A stretch of DNA of 64,000 nucleotides from Arthrobacter sp. SLBN-100 (GTDB taxonomy: Bacteria > Actinomycetota > Actinomycetes > Actinomycetales > Micrococcaceae): assembly GCF_006715305.1 (NCBI RefSeq), contig NZ_VFMY01000001.1, positions 434,001 to 498,000 of the forward strand, given 5' to 3'. The position numbers and the translations under genes were made by a program. Shown here piece after piece: positions 42,304 to 51,214 of the stretch. The notes below the pieces were generated by a model, which saw nothing but the letters and a program-made list of their open reading frames with translations, had not been told where the DNA came from and made no database searches. How positions within the stretch are numbered: the stretch's first letter is position 1; the number at the start of each line of letters is the position of its first letter.

Positions 42304-44319
42304 ATGGCCAGCCACAACCACTCCGCCAGGTACGGCCGGTACACGGGCGGTCCGGACCCGCTCGCGCCGCCGGTTGACCTTGCCGAGGCGCTGGACGCCG
42401 TGGCCGAGGACGTGATGGCAGGCTACTCACCCCGGCATGCGCTGCAGGAGTTCCTGCGCCGCGGCGGCCGGGACCGGGAGGGCCTGGATGATCTTGCGCG
42501 GCGTGTCCAGCAGCGCCGCAGCGAACTGCTGGGCCGGCACCGGCTGGACGGCACCCTGGACGAGGTGCAGAAGCTCTTGGAGACGGCGGTGCTGGAGGAG
42601 CGCAAGCAGCTCGCCCGCGACGCCATGATGGACAACAACGATCGCGCCTTCCGGGAGATGCAGCTGCAGAACCTGCCGCAGTCCACACCGGCTGCGGTCA
42701 ACGAACTGGCCTCCTATGACTGGCAGTCGAGTACCGCCCGGGAGGCTTACGAGCGGATCAAGGACCTCCTGGGCCGCGAGGTCCTGGACCAGCGGTTCGC
42801 CGGTATGAAGCAGGCACTCGAAAACGCCACGGACGAAGACAAGGCAGCCGTGGCCGGGATGCTGCGGGACCTCAACGAACTGTTGGACAAACACCGGCGC
42901 GGCGAGGACACGAAGGCGGACTTCCAGGAGTTCATGGCCAAGCACGGCGACTACTTTCCGGAGAATCCCCAGTCCGTCGAGGAGCTGATCGACGCCCTCG
43001 CCAAGCGTGCAGCCGCGGCCCAACGGCTCCTGCAATCGATGTCTCCGGAACAGCGTGATGAGCTGATGCGGCTCTCCGCCCAGGCTTTCGGCTCCCCGGA
43101 ACTGATGGCGCAGCTTGACCAGCTCGATTCAAGCCTGCGTGCCCTGCGGCCGGGCGAGGACTGGACCGGCTCGGAGCGTTTCGAGGGCCAGGAGGGCCTG
43201 GGGCTGGGCGACGGCACCGGCGTGCTCCAGGACATCGCTGAGCTGGACGGGCTGGCCGACCAGCTGTCCCAGTCCTACAACGGCTCCAACCTGGATGACC
43301 TGGACCTCGATGCCCTCGCCCGCCAGCTCGGGCAGAACGCCGCCGTCACCGCCCGCACCCTGGCTGAGATTGAACGGGCCATGCAGGACGGCGGCTACCT
43401 GCGGCGGGGAAGCGACGGCGACCTGCGGCTGTCCCCGCAGGCCATGCGGCAACTCGGGAGGTCCCTGCTGCGGGACACCGCAAAGCAGCTGTCCGGCCGG
43501 CAGGGGCGGCGGGACACGCGCGTCGCCGGCGCAGCCGGCGAGCAGACCGGTTCGAGCCGCCAGTGGGAGTTCGGGGACGCCGAGCCCTGGGACGTCACTC
43601 GCACCCTGACCAACGCGCTCAGCCGCACCGTGGCCGGCGGCGGCAACCCGGCCCAAGGGATCCACCTCACCGCTGCCGACATCGAAGTCAGCGAAACGGA
43701 GGCCCGTACCCAGGCCGCCGTCGTCCTGCTTGTTGACGTGTCCTTCTCCATGGCCGCCGAGGGACGCTGGGTGCCGATGAAGCGCACCGCGCTGGCCCTG
43801 CACCACCTCATCTCCACGCGCTTCCGGGGAGACCGGCTGGAGCTGGTCACGTTCGGGCGCTACGCACGGTCCATGGACATCGGCGAGCTGACCGCCCTGC
43901 CGTCCCGCCGGGAACAGGGAACCAACCTCCATCACGGCCTGTTGCTGGCCGGCCGTTTCTTCCGCCGCCATCCATCAATGCAGCCCGTCCTCCTGCTGGT
44001 GACCGACGGCGAACCCACCGTCCACCTGCTTCCGGACGGCGAGGCCTGGTTCTGCTGGCCCTCCGACCCGGAAACCATCCGGGCCACCGTGGCCGAGCTC
44101 GACCGGCTGGGGCGTGCCGGCACGCAGGCCACGTTCTTCCGGCTCGGGAACGACCCCAGCCTCGAGCGGTTCGTGCAGCGCATGGCCCGGCGGGTGGGGG
44201 CCAGGGTGGTGGCGCCCGACGTCGGCGGCCTGGGCGCTGCAGTGGTGGGGGAGTACCTGCGTGCCCACTTCCGCGGCCGGGCATTCGACGACGCCGACTG
44301 GGCTTCCTGGGACCGCTGA
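42304..44319 (+). CDS. VWA-domain protein, partner of the upstream MoxR ATPase
   Basis: A 671-residue protein. A long charged helical N-terminal region (residues 1-440, many Glu/Arg/Gln and probable coiled coil) is followed by a C-terminal von Willebrand A domain. The MIDAS motif is DVSFSM near residue 479, with TNLHHGLL supplying the Thr and VTDGEPT the final Asp. No signal peptide, so it is cytoplasmic. It should form the substrate-recognition half of the MoxR-VWA pair with the preceding gene. Confidence 0.88.
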   Translation: MASHNHSARYGRYTGGPDPLAPPVDLAEALDAVAEDVMAGYSPRHALQEFLRRGGRDREGLDDLARRVQQRRSELLGRHRLDGTLDEVQKLLETAVLEERKQLARDAMMDNNDRAFREMQLQNLPQSTPAAVNELASYDWQSSTAREAYERIKDLLGREVLDQRFAGMKQALENATDEDKAAVAGMLRDLNELLDKHRRGEDTKADFQEFMAKHGDYFPENPQSVEELIDALAKRAAAAQRLLQSMSPEQRDELMRLSAQAFGSPELMAQLDQLDSSLRALRPGEDWTGSERFEGQEGLGLGDGTGVLQDIAELDGLADQLSQSYNGSNLDDLDLDALARQLGQNAAVTARTLAEIERAMQDGGYLRRGSDGDLRLSPQAMRQLGRSLLRDTAKQLSGRQGRRDTRVAGAAGEQTGSSRQWEFGDAEPWDVTRTLTNALSRTVAGGGNPAQGIHLTAADIEVSETEARTQAAVVLLVDVSFSMAAEGRWVPMKRTALALHHLISTRFRGDRLELVTFGRYARSMDIGELTALPSRREQGTNLHHGLLLAGRFFRRHPSMQPVLLLVTDGEPTVHLLPDGEAWFCWPSDPETIRATVAELDRLGRAGTQATFFRLGNDPSLERFVQRMARRVGARVVAPDVGGLGAAVVGEYLRAHFRGRAFDDADWASWDR

Positions 44320-44333
44320 CTGTCTGGCGGGTG

Positions 44334-45110
44334 TTACTTCTGCGTAGGCAGGGTGAGGATTTCCGCACCGTCGTCGGTGATGGCGATCGTGTGCTCGCTG
44401 TGGGCCGTCAGGCAGCCTGTGGCGCTGCGCAGCGTCCAACCGTCGGGATCGGTGACGAGTTCTGCGGTGTCCGCCATCACCCAGGGCTCCAACGCCAGCA
44501 GGAGCCCGGGGCGCAGCGTGTACCCGCGGCCGGGACGGCCGGTGTTGGGAACGTGCGGGTCCTGGTGCATGGTTGATCCGATGCCGTGGCCGCCGAACTG
44601 GGTGTTGACCGGGTAGCCGGCTTCGCTGAGGACGGAACCGATGGCATGGGAGATGTCGCCGATGCGCGCTCCGGGACCGGCCACTGCGATCCCGGCATAC
44701 AGGGCGCGTTCGGTCGCGTCGATCATGGTGATGCCCTCCAACGGCTTGGCGTCGCCGACGAGGAAGCTGATGGCGGAGTCCGCAGCCACTCCGTCTTTGG
44801 AGACGGCAAGGTCGAGTGTCAGCAGGTCGCCGTCGGCCAGTGCGTAGCCGTAGGGCATCCCGTGCAGCACGGCGTCGTTGACGGCTGTGCAGATGTAGTG
44901 GCCGAACGGCCCGCGTCCGAAGGACGGCTCGTAGTCGATGTAGCAGGACGAGGCTCCGGCGCCGAGGATCATCTCCCCGGCCCACCGGTTAATGTCCAGG
45001 AGGTTGGTTCCCACTGCCGCCCGGCTCTTCAGGGCCTGCAGGATATCAGCGACCAAGGCTCCTGTTTCCCTTGCCCGGGAGATTTCGGTGGGGCTCAGGA
45101 TCTCGATCAT
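44334..45110 (-). CDS. map: Methionine aminopeptidase, type I
   Basis: A 258-residue type I enzyme with all metal ligands in place: Asp100 (LTLDLAV), Asp111, His175 (GGHGIGS), Glu208 (LALEPW), Glu239 (SEHTI), plus the substrate-binding His83 (LHGMP). It removes the initiator Met. ATG 45110 has GGAAGG 7 nt upstream. No N-terminal SH3-binding extension. It is not next to secY/adk, so it is probably the accessory copy and not the ribosomal-operon one. Confidence 0.93.
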   Translation of the reverse strand: MIEILSPTEISRARETGALVADILQALKSRAAVGTNLLDINRWAGEMILGAGASSCYIDYEPSFGRGPFGHYICTAVNDAVLHGMPYGYALADGDLLTLDLAVSKDGVAADSAISFLVGDAKPLEGITMIDATERALYAGIAVAGPGARIGDISHAIGSVLSEAGYPVNTQFGGHGIGSTMHQDPHVPNTGRPGRGYTLRPGLLLALEPWVMADTAELVTDPDGWTLRSATGCLTAHSEHTIAITDDGAEILTLPTQK

Positions 45111-45151
45111 GCGGCGCCTTCCTGGGGAGACCAACAACTATACCCACCGTG

Positions 45152-46438
45152 TCAGGCGCGGGAATCTTCGGCGGATCCCTTGTCCTGGGCCTTAGTAGTG
45201 GACGCGTTGGCCTCATCGGCCGGGGCGCCCTGCCGCCGGCTGGCCAGCAGGAACGGAATCGCCAGGCTCTGGAAAACACCGGCCAGCGCCAAAGACGCCG
45301 GATAACCGAACAGGTCGGCGCTCCGGCCGAGCAGCGGCTGAACTACCGCGCCCCCGCTCGATCCCATCAGCGAGTCGAAGCTGAGGACCGTGGCCCGCTC
45401 TTTCGAAGGGATCATGTCGTTGATGTACGCCGGCCGCACCGGCCTTGCCGAGGAGTCGACAACGGCCCAGATCGCCAGCAGGACCAAGGCCACCCAGAAC
45501 ACCCGCGTAAACCCCAACACCACAAAAATCAACGTACTGATACAGCCGCTGGCGATCAGCACCGAAGTCCGTTTGCGGAACAGGCTTCGGGTGTAGGGCG
45601 CAAGCCAACCGCCAACGACCTGCGCGCCCGCTGCAATTGCCGCAGCGAGCCCGGCCACCGAATAGGCACTGGGGTCACCGAAGAGCTCCAGCAGGTACGG
45701 CTGCAGGGCGTAGAAGACATAAATCCCGACGCCGGCGCTGAAGGGCGCGGCCAGCATCACGTAACGGACGGGCCTGACTTTCAGTCCGTTATCGATCGAC
45801 GCGGACAGGACAGCCCGGGTCGCCCCAAGCGGGTGGGTGGAGCGCGCGGGGGTGAACCCGACGTCGTGCATGAGCCACATCGCTACGCCGAACATTGCCA
45901 GCAACACCCCTGCGCGCACCAGGAACGGCACGCCAAGGTTCGTGGCCTGGGCAATCGCCCCGCCGGATGCAGACCCGGCCAGCATGGCCGCCCCCGCCAC
46001 CATTTGTCCGCGGCCGAATACTGCCTCCAGCCCGCCCTCATATCCGGAGTAGCGGAGTGCATCGACAAGCCAGGCCTCAACAGCGCCGGAGAAGAAGGTG
46101 AAACCCAGGCCGAGCAGGACCGACACCACCGCCCACAGCGGGAACGGGGCCGAGAACTGCCACAGGAGGTAATAGAGGAAGGTGGAGCCGGCGAGGGTTA
46201 CGGTGCCCAGCAGGAACGACACCCGGCGGCCCCAGCCGTCGGCGACCACCCCGGTGGGAATTTCGAAAATCACCATGCCCACCGTGAAGAACGCGTTGGC
46301 GGCGAACGCCTCAAAGTTGCTGAGGCCCGCGTCCAGCAGGAACAGCGTGTTGACGCCCCAGATGAAGGAGGCCGCAAGGGTATTGCCCAGCGTCAATGTC
46401 AGGTAGATGCGCTGGATCCTTCGGGCGGCGGCGTTCAT
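45152..46438 (-). CDS. MFS transporter
   Basis: A 428-residue major facilitator with twelve predicted helices. The loop-2/3 motif VVADGWGRRVSFLLG is the diagnostic motif A (GxxxDxxGRR). The second half has PYTRSLFRKRT at the equivalent place and a C-terminal Ser/Thr/Asp-rich cytoplasmic tail. It is probably a drug or metabolite exporter. An in-frame GTG at 46474 would extend it by 12 residues. Confidence 0.88.
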   Translation of the reverse strand: MNAAARRIQRIYLTLTLGNTLAASFIWGVNTLFLLDAGLSNFEAFAANAFFTVGMVIFEIPTGVVADGWGRRVSFLLGTVTLAGSTFLYYLLWQFSAPFPLWAVVSVLLGLGFTFFSGAVEAWLVDALRYSGYEGGLEAVFGRGQMVAGAAMLAGSASGGAIAQATNLGVPFLVRAGVLLAMFGVAMWLMHDVGFTPARSTHPLGATRAVLSASIDNGLKVRPVRYVMLAAPFSAGVGIYVFYALQPYLLELFGDPSAYSVAGLAAAIAAGAQVVGGWLAPYTRSLFRKRTSVLIASGCISTLIFVVLGFTRVFWVALVLLAIWAVVDSSARPVRPAYINDMIPSKERATVLSFDSLMGSSGGAVVQPLLGRSADLFGYPASLALAGVFQSLAIPFLLASRRQGAPADEANASTTKAQDKGSAEDSRA

Positions 46439-46569
46439 CGGTTCGCTGCCCGCGCTGCGGAGAGCGGGGAACACGAGGCCATTCTCGCGCCGTTCACCCC
46501 GCTATGCCAGAGGCCCCTACCAGGGCCGGTGTGTTCCGGACCCTCTGTTCCGGACCCGCTGTTCAGCCG

Positions 46570-47757
46570 CTAAGGCTCGTGCGTGGCGGGAATATCGTGC
46601 GACGCGGCCCATTCGCCCACATCCCGCCGCTCAATGGCCGCCGCCATGAGGTCCGGGAACAGGTCCGGCGTGCAGGCGAACGCGGGGACGCCGATGCCGG
46701 CGAGGGCGGCGGCGTGGTTGGAGTCGAACGACGGGTGGCCGCTGTCGCTCAGGGCCAGCAGCGCGATCAGGGCGGTACCGGATCCGACGATGCTCGCGGC
46801 GCGCCGCAGCATCTCCTCGGCAATGCCGCCCTCATAGAGGTCGCTGATGAGCACCAGGATGGTCTCGGCGGGCTGGGTGATCCGGTCCTGGCAGTAGGCC
46901 AGGGCACGGTTGATGTCCGTGCCGCCGCCCAGCTGCACGCCGAACAGCACATCAACCGGATCATCCAGCTCGTCCGTCAGGTCAACCACTTCGGTGTCGA
47001 AGACCACCAGCCGGGTGCGCACCGACCGCAGCGAGCCGAGCACCGCGCCGAACACGCTGGAGTACACCACGGATTCGGCCATGGAGCCGGACTGGTCGAT
47101 GCACAGGATGATGTCGCGCTGGATCTCGGTGCTGCGCCGGGCATGGCCCACCAGCCGCTCGGGAATAATGGTGCGGTGCTCGGGCTGGTAGTGCTTGAGG
47201 TTCGCGGCGATAGTCCTGTTCCAATCGATGTCCTGGTGCCGGGGCCGCCTGGTCCGGGCGGCCCGGTTCAATGCGCCGGTAACCGCCTGGATGGTCCGGG
47301 CACGCAGCCGCTCCTCCAGCTCGTCCGTCACCTGCCGCACCACGGTCCGAGCCGTCTCCCGGGAGTGCTCGGGAATCACCCGGCCGAGGCCGATCAGCGT
47401 ACTGACAAGGCCGACGTCGGGCTGTACAGTCCGCAGCATCTCCGGCTCCAGGAGCAGTTGCCGCAGGCCCAGCCGGTCCATGGCGTCCGCCTGCATCACC
47501 TGCACCACGCTGGACGGGAAGTACCCGCGGATGTCGCCCAGCCAGCGGGACACCCGGGGGCTGGACGCGCCCAGTCCGCCGCGGCGGCGCTGATCGTCCC
47601 CGTACAGGTCCTCCAAGGCCTGGTCCCGCCGGGCGTCGGCGGCCGAAAGCTCCACCCGGTTGCCGTTGCCGTCGGTAACCCCGTCCGCGTCGTGGCCGCC
47701 AAGCACCAGCCGCCAGCGGCCCAGGCGGTTGCGGCTCTTGTTATCCGGTTCTGTCAC
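46570..47757 (-). CDS. VWA-domain protein of the SWIM-DUF5691-MoxR-DUF5682-VWA cassette
   Basis: About 395 residues. A helical N-terminal half (with RRPRHQDIDWNRTIAANLKHY) is followed by a VWA domain with MIDAS DQSGSM, GGGTDINRAL carrying the Thr, and LISDLYEGG with the Asp. This is the CoxE-like arrangement. GTG 47757 overlaps the DUF5682 stop by 4 nt (GTGA), so it is translationally coupled as the last gene of the cassette. Confidence 0.88.
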   Translation of the reverse strand: MTEPDNKSRNRLGRWRLVLGGHDADGVTDGNGNRVELSAADARRDQALEDLYGDDQRRRGGLGASSPRVSRWLGDIRGYFPSSVVQVMQADAMDRLGLRQLLLEPEMLRTVQPDVGLVSTLIGLGRVIPEHSRETARTVVRQVTDELEERLRARTIQAVTGALNRAARTRRPRHQDIDWNRTIAANLKHYQPEHRTIIPERLVGHARRSTEIQRDIILCIDQSGSMAESVVYSSVFGAVLGSLRSVRTRLVVFDTEVVDLTDELDDPVDVLFGVQLGGGTDINRALAYCQDRITQPAETILVLISDLYEGGIAEEMLRRAASIVGSGTALIALLALSDSGHPSFDSNHAAALAGIGVPAFACTPDLFPDLMAAAIERRDVGEWAASHDIPATHEP

Positions 47758-50090
47758 GCCACCACGTCCCATCCGAGATACCGGGCCATCGTCCGGACCG
47801 CCGGCCCGGCCGCAGCCAGGTCCATCGTTTCGTCGCTTCCGGCCTGGACGGTGCCGCCCATCCGGCTGACTTGTTCGCCGATCTCCCGCCGTTCGGGTTG
47901 GCTGAACGCCGAAAACGTCCTGCGCAGCAGCGGCAGGACATCGGCGAAGATGTCCTCGTCAACGCCTGCCACCCAGCCGTCCACGAGCTGCAGGAGGCGC
48001 CGGTCGTAGATCAGCAGTGTCGCATCGCCGGAGACCAGGCCGTCCAGCCAGGCGGCGGCTTCCCTGGCGGGGGCGGCGATGGACAGGCGTCGGCTGAGCC
48101 GGGCGGCAACCTCATCAGTTTCCACCAGTCCCGCGTCCAGCAGCAGCCGGGTGGCCCTTCCTGCCACTGATCCGTGGACCACGTCCGAGCCTGCGACGGC
48201 GGCCAGCGCCCTGTGCCAGTCATCCAAGGGCAGGTCCGGCACCAGGGACAGGCCCTGCTGGGCCGAGTCAACGGCGCGCCGCATCTCCTCCGCTGCTTCG
48301 TCATCCAGGCCTGCGCATGCAGTGGGCAGGCCCACGCAGGCCCGCACTACGGTGGTGTCCAGGATCTTCCGCACGCCCGTGACGTCAACCCCGCGAACGT
48401 TGCCGTACCGGCAGGTGCGGGCGAGGGGTGCGATGGTTTCCAGAAGCGGGGCGACATCCTGCTGCAGGGCGGTACGCTCGGCGAGGACCGCCACAACCGC
48501 TGTAAGTCCCTCGGGCAGGTCGGCCAGGAGGCAGTTCGCGAGCAGTTCGCCCAGGGTGGCCAGGCTGCCGTCTTCCCGGGCGTTTTCGGATACGCAGGCT
48601 GCCGCAGCCGCGGCCACGGTGGTGCCGTACCGGCTGGCCTCCACCACTGCGATGGCCAGTTCCGGCTTCCACTGCAGCGTCCACGCCTCCTTGAACGTAC
48701 CCAGGGTCCGGCCCGTTTCGGTGGGGATTCCCCAGTCCACTCCGAGCAGTGCCAGCCGGTGCAGCAGCACGGAGCGGGCCAGTTGGGCGGGCTTGCGCAG
48801 GTCGAGGGTCAGGATCTCCTCCATGGCACTTGGCTTCCACCGCAGCCTGCGCTGGGTGGCGGCAAGATCGGCGGCGAGGGGGACGGTGGGGGCGGAATCC
48901 GGGACGCTTCCCAGCTCGAGCCCCACTGTCAGTTCCCGGTGCACCAGGGCCAGCGGGAGTGGCGACCCGTCACACAGCACCGACTGCGCGGCATCATCAA
49001 GTTCTGCCAGCCCCGGGCTGGGGCGGCCGCGGACGGCGGCGAGCGCGTTTGCCATCCGGTTCGCCTCCACCACGGAGGCCGTGGACGCGTCCAGGTTCTC
49101 GTGGCGCAGGGCATGCGCTACCCGGACCAGCCAGGTGGTGGCTACGTCCGTGCCGGGATCCTGGCCCATCCAGTGGGTGAAAAGATGCTGGTACCAGCCG
49201 GGCGCCGTGACTCCGGCACCGTAGCTGCTGGCCAGGCTGAGCCGGCCGGAGGTCCACGGAACCCAGGTTGCCGCGACCTTTGTTTTGGGCAGGCCGGCCA
49301 GCACCTTGTTGTCAGCCGAGGCCGGAGGGAAGTCGGCAGGCACCAGCGCCGGGGCATGGAAGGCTCCACACACCACAACAATCCGGGCGTGCCCCTCGCG
49401 GAGCGCGGCCCGCAGCAGCCGCCGCATCCAAGCCTCCCGCCGGTTGTTCTCCACCACATCGGGATGGTGGGCGGGCCTGTCATCGGCGGCCCGGATCTCC
49501 GCAATCGCGTCCGTGAGCGCCGCGAACCGTTCGACCGGGTCGCTGTGGCGGTGCTCCATGGCGTCCTCCCACCAGCGCTCGGCGTCGCTGTATCCGGCGG
49601 CGCGGGCAAGGATACCTATGGCGTCCGGCCGGTAGGGGCGTGACCGCGTGGCGGAGGTGCCGTCGTCGTCCTCCGCTGACGGCGCCGAGCCTGGCAGTGC
49701 CTCCTCTGGCAGCTGCTCCTCTGGCAGCGCCCCGCCTGGCAGCTGCACGGCAGGCTCAGCCGCCAGCTGCAGGGCAAAAGTATGTGCCGCGGGAAGGTCG
49801 ATGGCCCGTACCGGGGTACCGGTGGACAATGCCCAGCGCATGGCCACCCATTCGGGGGAGAACGCGGCCAGCGGGTAGAAGGAGGCCAGCCGGGGTTCAT
49901 CGGGGACGTAGATCAGCCCTGCCACCGGCGGGAGCATCTCCGGGTCGTTGAGCAGGGGGATCACCTGGTCCAGTTCCGGCGGCGCCTCCACGAGCACCAG
50001 GTCCGGCCGGAGGGCGGCGAGTGCCTCGGCCACGGAGTGCGCCGAGCCGGGACCGTGGTGCCGGATCCCAAGGACATGGACCTCTGTCAT
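47754..50090 (-). CDS. DUF5682 family protein
   Basis: A 778-residue protein of the uncharacterised DUF5682 family. The N-terminal region has VHVLGIRHHGPGSAHSV and LVLVEAPPELDQ, and later RREAWMRRLLRAAL with VVVCGAFHAPALV. The order GxxHxGPGS, acidic E, R..WM, V-GAxH resembles the TraB/EreA/ChaN-like hydrolase fold, which is my inference. A long helical C-terminal part follows. ATG 50090 starts MTEVHVLGIRHHG. It follows the AAA gene by 17 nt and overlaps the VWA gene. Confidence 0.82.
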   Translation of the reverse strand: MTEVHVLGIRHHGPGSAHSVAEALAALRPDLVLVEAPPELDQVIPLLNDPEMLPPVAGLIYVPDEPRLASFYPLAAFSPEWVAMRWALSTGTPVRAIDLPAAHTFALQLAAEPAVQLPGGALPEEQLPEEALPGSAPSAEDDDGTSATRSRPYRPDAIGILARAAGYSDAERWWEDAMEHRHSDPVERFAALTDAIAEIRAADDRPAHHPDVVENNRREAWMRRLLRAALREGHARIVVVCGAFHAPALVPADFPPASADNKVLAGLPKTKVAATWVPWTSGRLSLASSYGAGVTAPGWYQHLFTHWMGQDPGTDVATTWLVRVAHALRHENLDASTASVVEANRMANALAAVRGRPSPGLAELDDAAQSVLCDGSPLPLALVHRELTVGLELGSVPDSAPTVPLAADLAATQRRLRWKPSAMEEILTLDLRKPAQLARSVLLHRLALLGVDWGIPTETGRTLGTFKEAWTLQWKPELAIAVVEASRYGTTVAAAAAACVSENAREDGSLATLGELLANCLLADLPEGLTAVVAVLAERTALQQDVAPLLETIAPLARTCRYGNVRGVDVTGVRKILDTTVVRACVGLPTACAGLDDEAAEEMRRAVDSAQQGLSLVPDLPLDDWHRALAAVAGSDVVHGSVAGRATRLLLDAGLVETDEVAARLSRRLSIAAPAREAAAWLDGLVSGDATLLIYDRRLLQLVDGWVAGVDEDIFADVLPLLRRTFSAFSQPERREIGEQVSRMGGTVQAGSDETMDLAAAGPAVRTMARYLGWDVVA

Positions 50091-50107
50091 GGTTGAGGAA
50101 TCCCGGC

Positions 50108-51214
50108 CTAGTTCGACGATTCGAGGTCGCGGCAGGCCCGGTACAGGTCCTTCCACTCCGGCCGGTTCCGCACCACGGTTTCCAGGTATTCCTGCCAGAT
50201 CACCCGGTCCTGCACAGGATCCTTGACCACGGCGCCCACCAGGCTGGCCGCCACGTCCTGCGCCCGGACGGTTCCATCCCCGAAGTGCGCGGCCAGGGAG
50301 AGTCCGTTGGTCATCACCGAGATGGCTTCCGCGGTGGACAGCGTGGCGGAGGGCGATTTGATGGTGGTCCGCTGGTCCTGCGTCACGCCGGCACGGAGCT
50401 CCCGCATCACTGTCACCACCCGGCGGACCTCGGAGAGAGCGGCCAGGTCCGCCGGCAGTTCAAGGGCCTCGCCAAGGCTGCGGACGCGGGTGGTGACGAT
50501 CTCCACCTCCTGTTCCATGCTGTCCGGGAGCGGCAGCACCACGGTGTTGAACCGGCGGCGGAGTGCCGAGGAGAGGTCATTGACGCCTTTGTCCCGGTTG
50601 TTGGCCGTGGCGATGATGTTGAATCCCTTCCGTGCCTGCACCTCCTCATTGAGTTCCGGAATGGGCAGGCTCTTTTCGCTGAGGATCGTGATGAGGGAGT
50701 CCTGCACATCCGAGGGGATCCGGGTGAGTTCCTCCACCCGTACCAGGCTCCCGGCCTCCATGGCGCGCATCACCGGCCCGGGAACGAGGGCAGCGCGGGA
50801 CGGTCCGTCGGCGAGCAGGCGGGCATAGTTCCAGCCATAGCGCAGTGCCTCTTCGGGGGTGCCGGCGGTGCCCTGCACCACCAGGGTGGAGGTTCCCGAG
50901 ATGGCCGCCGCAAGGTGTTCTCCGAGCCAGGTCTTGGCCGTGCCCGGCACGCCGAGCAGCAGCAGGGCCCGGTCCGTGGCCAGTGATGCCACCGCGATTT
51001 CCACGAGCCGTTCCGAGCCCAGGTACTTGGGGGTGATGCGGACACCGCTGGGCAGCTGGCCGCCGAGGATGTAGGTGGTGACGGCCCAGGGGGACAGCCG
51101 CCAGCTGGGCGGCCTGGGCCGCTCGTCTGCAGCGGCGAGGGCTGCGAGCTCCCCGGCGTAGGCGTTTTCGGCGTGGGCGCGGAGCACGTCCTGGGCGGGC
51201 TGGGCGTCGGTCAT
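50108..51214 (-). CDS. MoxR-family AAA+ ATPase of the cassette
   Basis: A 368-residue AAA+ ATPase. Walker A is GVPGTAKTWLGEHL around residue 90, the sensor-1 segment is NIIATANNRDKGVNDLS, and the Arg-finger region is SALRRRFNTVVLP. Walker B lies in VRVEELTRIPSDVQDSL, where the usual acidic pair is EE. ATG 51214 has GGAGG upstream. The long open frame above it (to 51442) is not supported. It starts inside the DUF5691 stop (ATGA). It is probably the motor acting with the VWA and DUF5682 proteins. Confidence 0.9.
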   Translation of the reverse strand: MTDAQPAQDVLRAHAENAYAGELAALAAADERPRPPSWRLSPWAVTTYILGGQLPSGVRITPKYLGSERLVEIAVASLATDRALLLLGVPGTAKTWLGEHLAAAISGTSTLVVQGTAGTPEEALRYGWNYARLLADGPSRAALVPGPVMRAMEAGSLVRVEELTRIPSDVQDSLITILSEKSLPIPELNEEVQARKGFNIIATANNRDKGVNDLSSALRRRFNTVVLPLPDSMEQEVEIVTTRVRSLGEALELPADLAALSEVRRVVTVMRELRAGVTQDQRTTIKSPSATLSTAEAISVMTNGLSLAAHFGDGTVRAQDVAASLVGAVVKDPVQDRVIWQEYLETVVRNRPEWKDLYRACRDLESSN

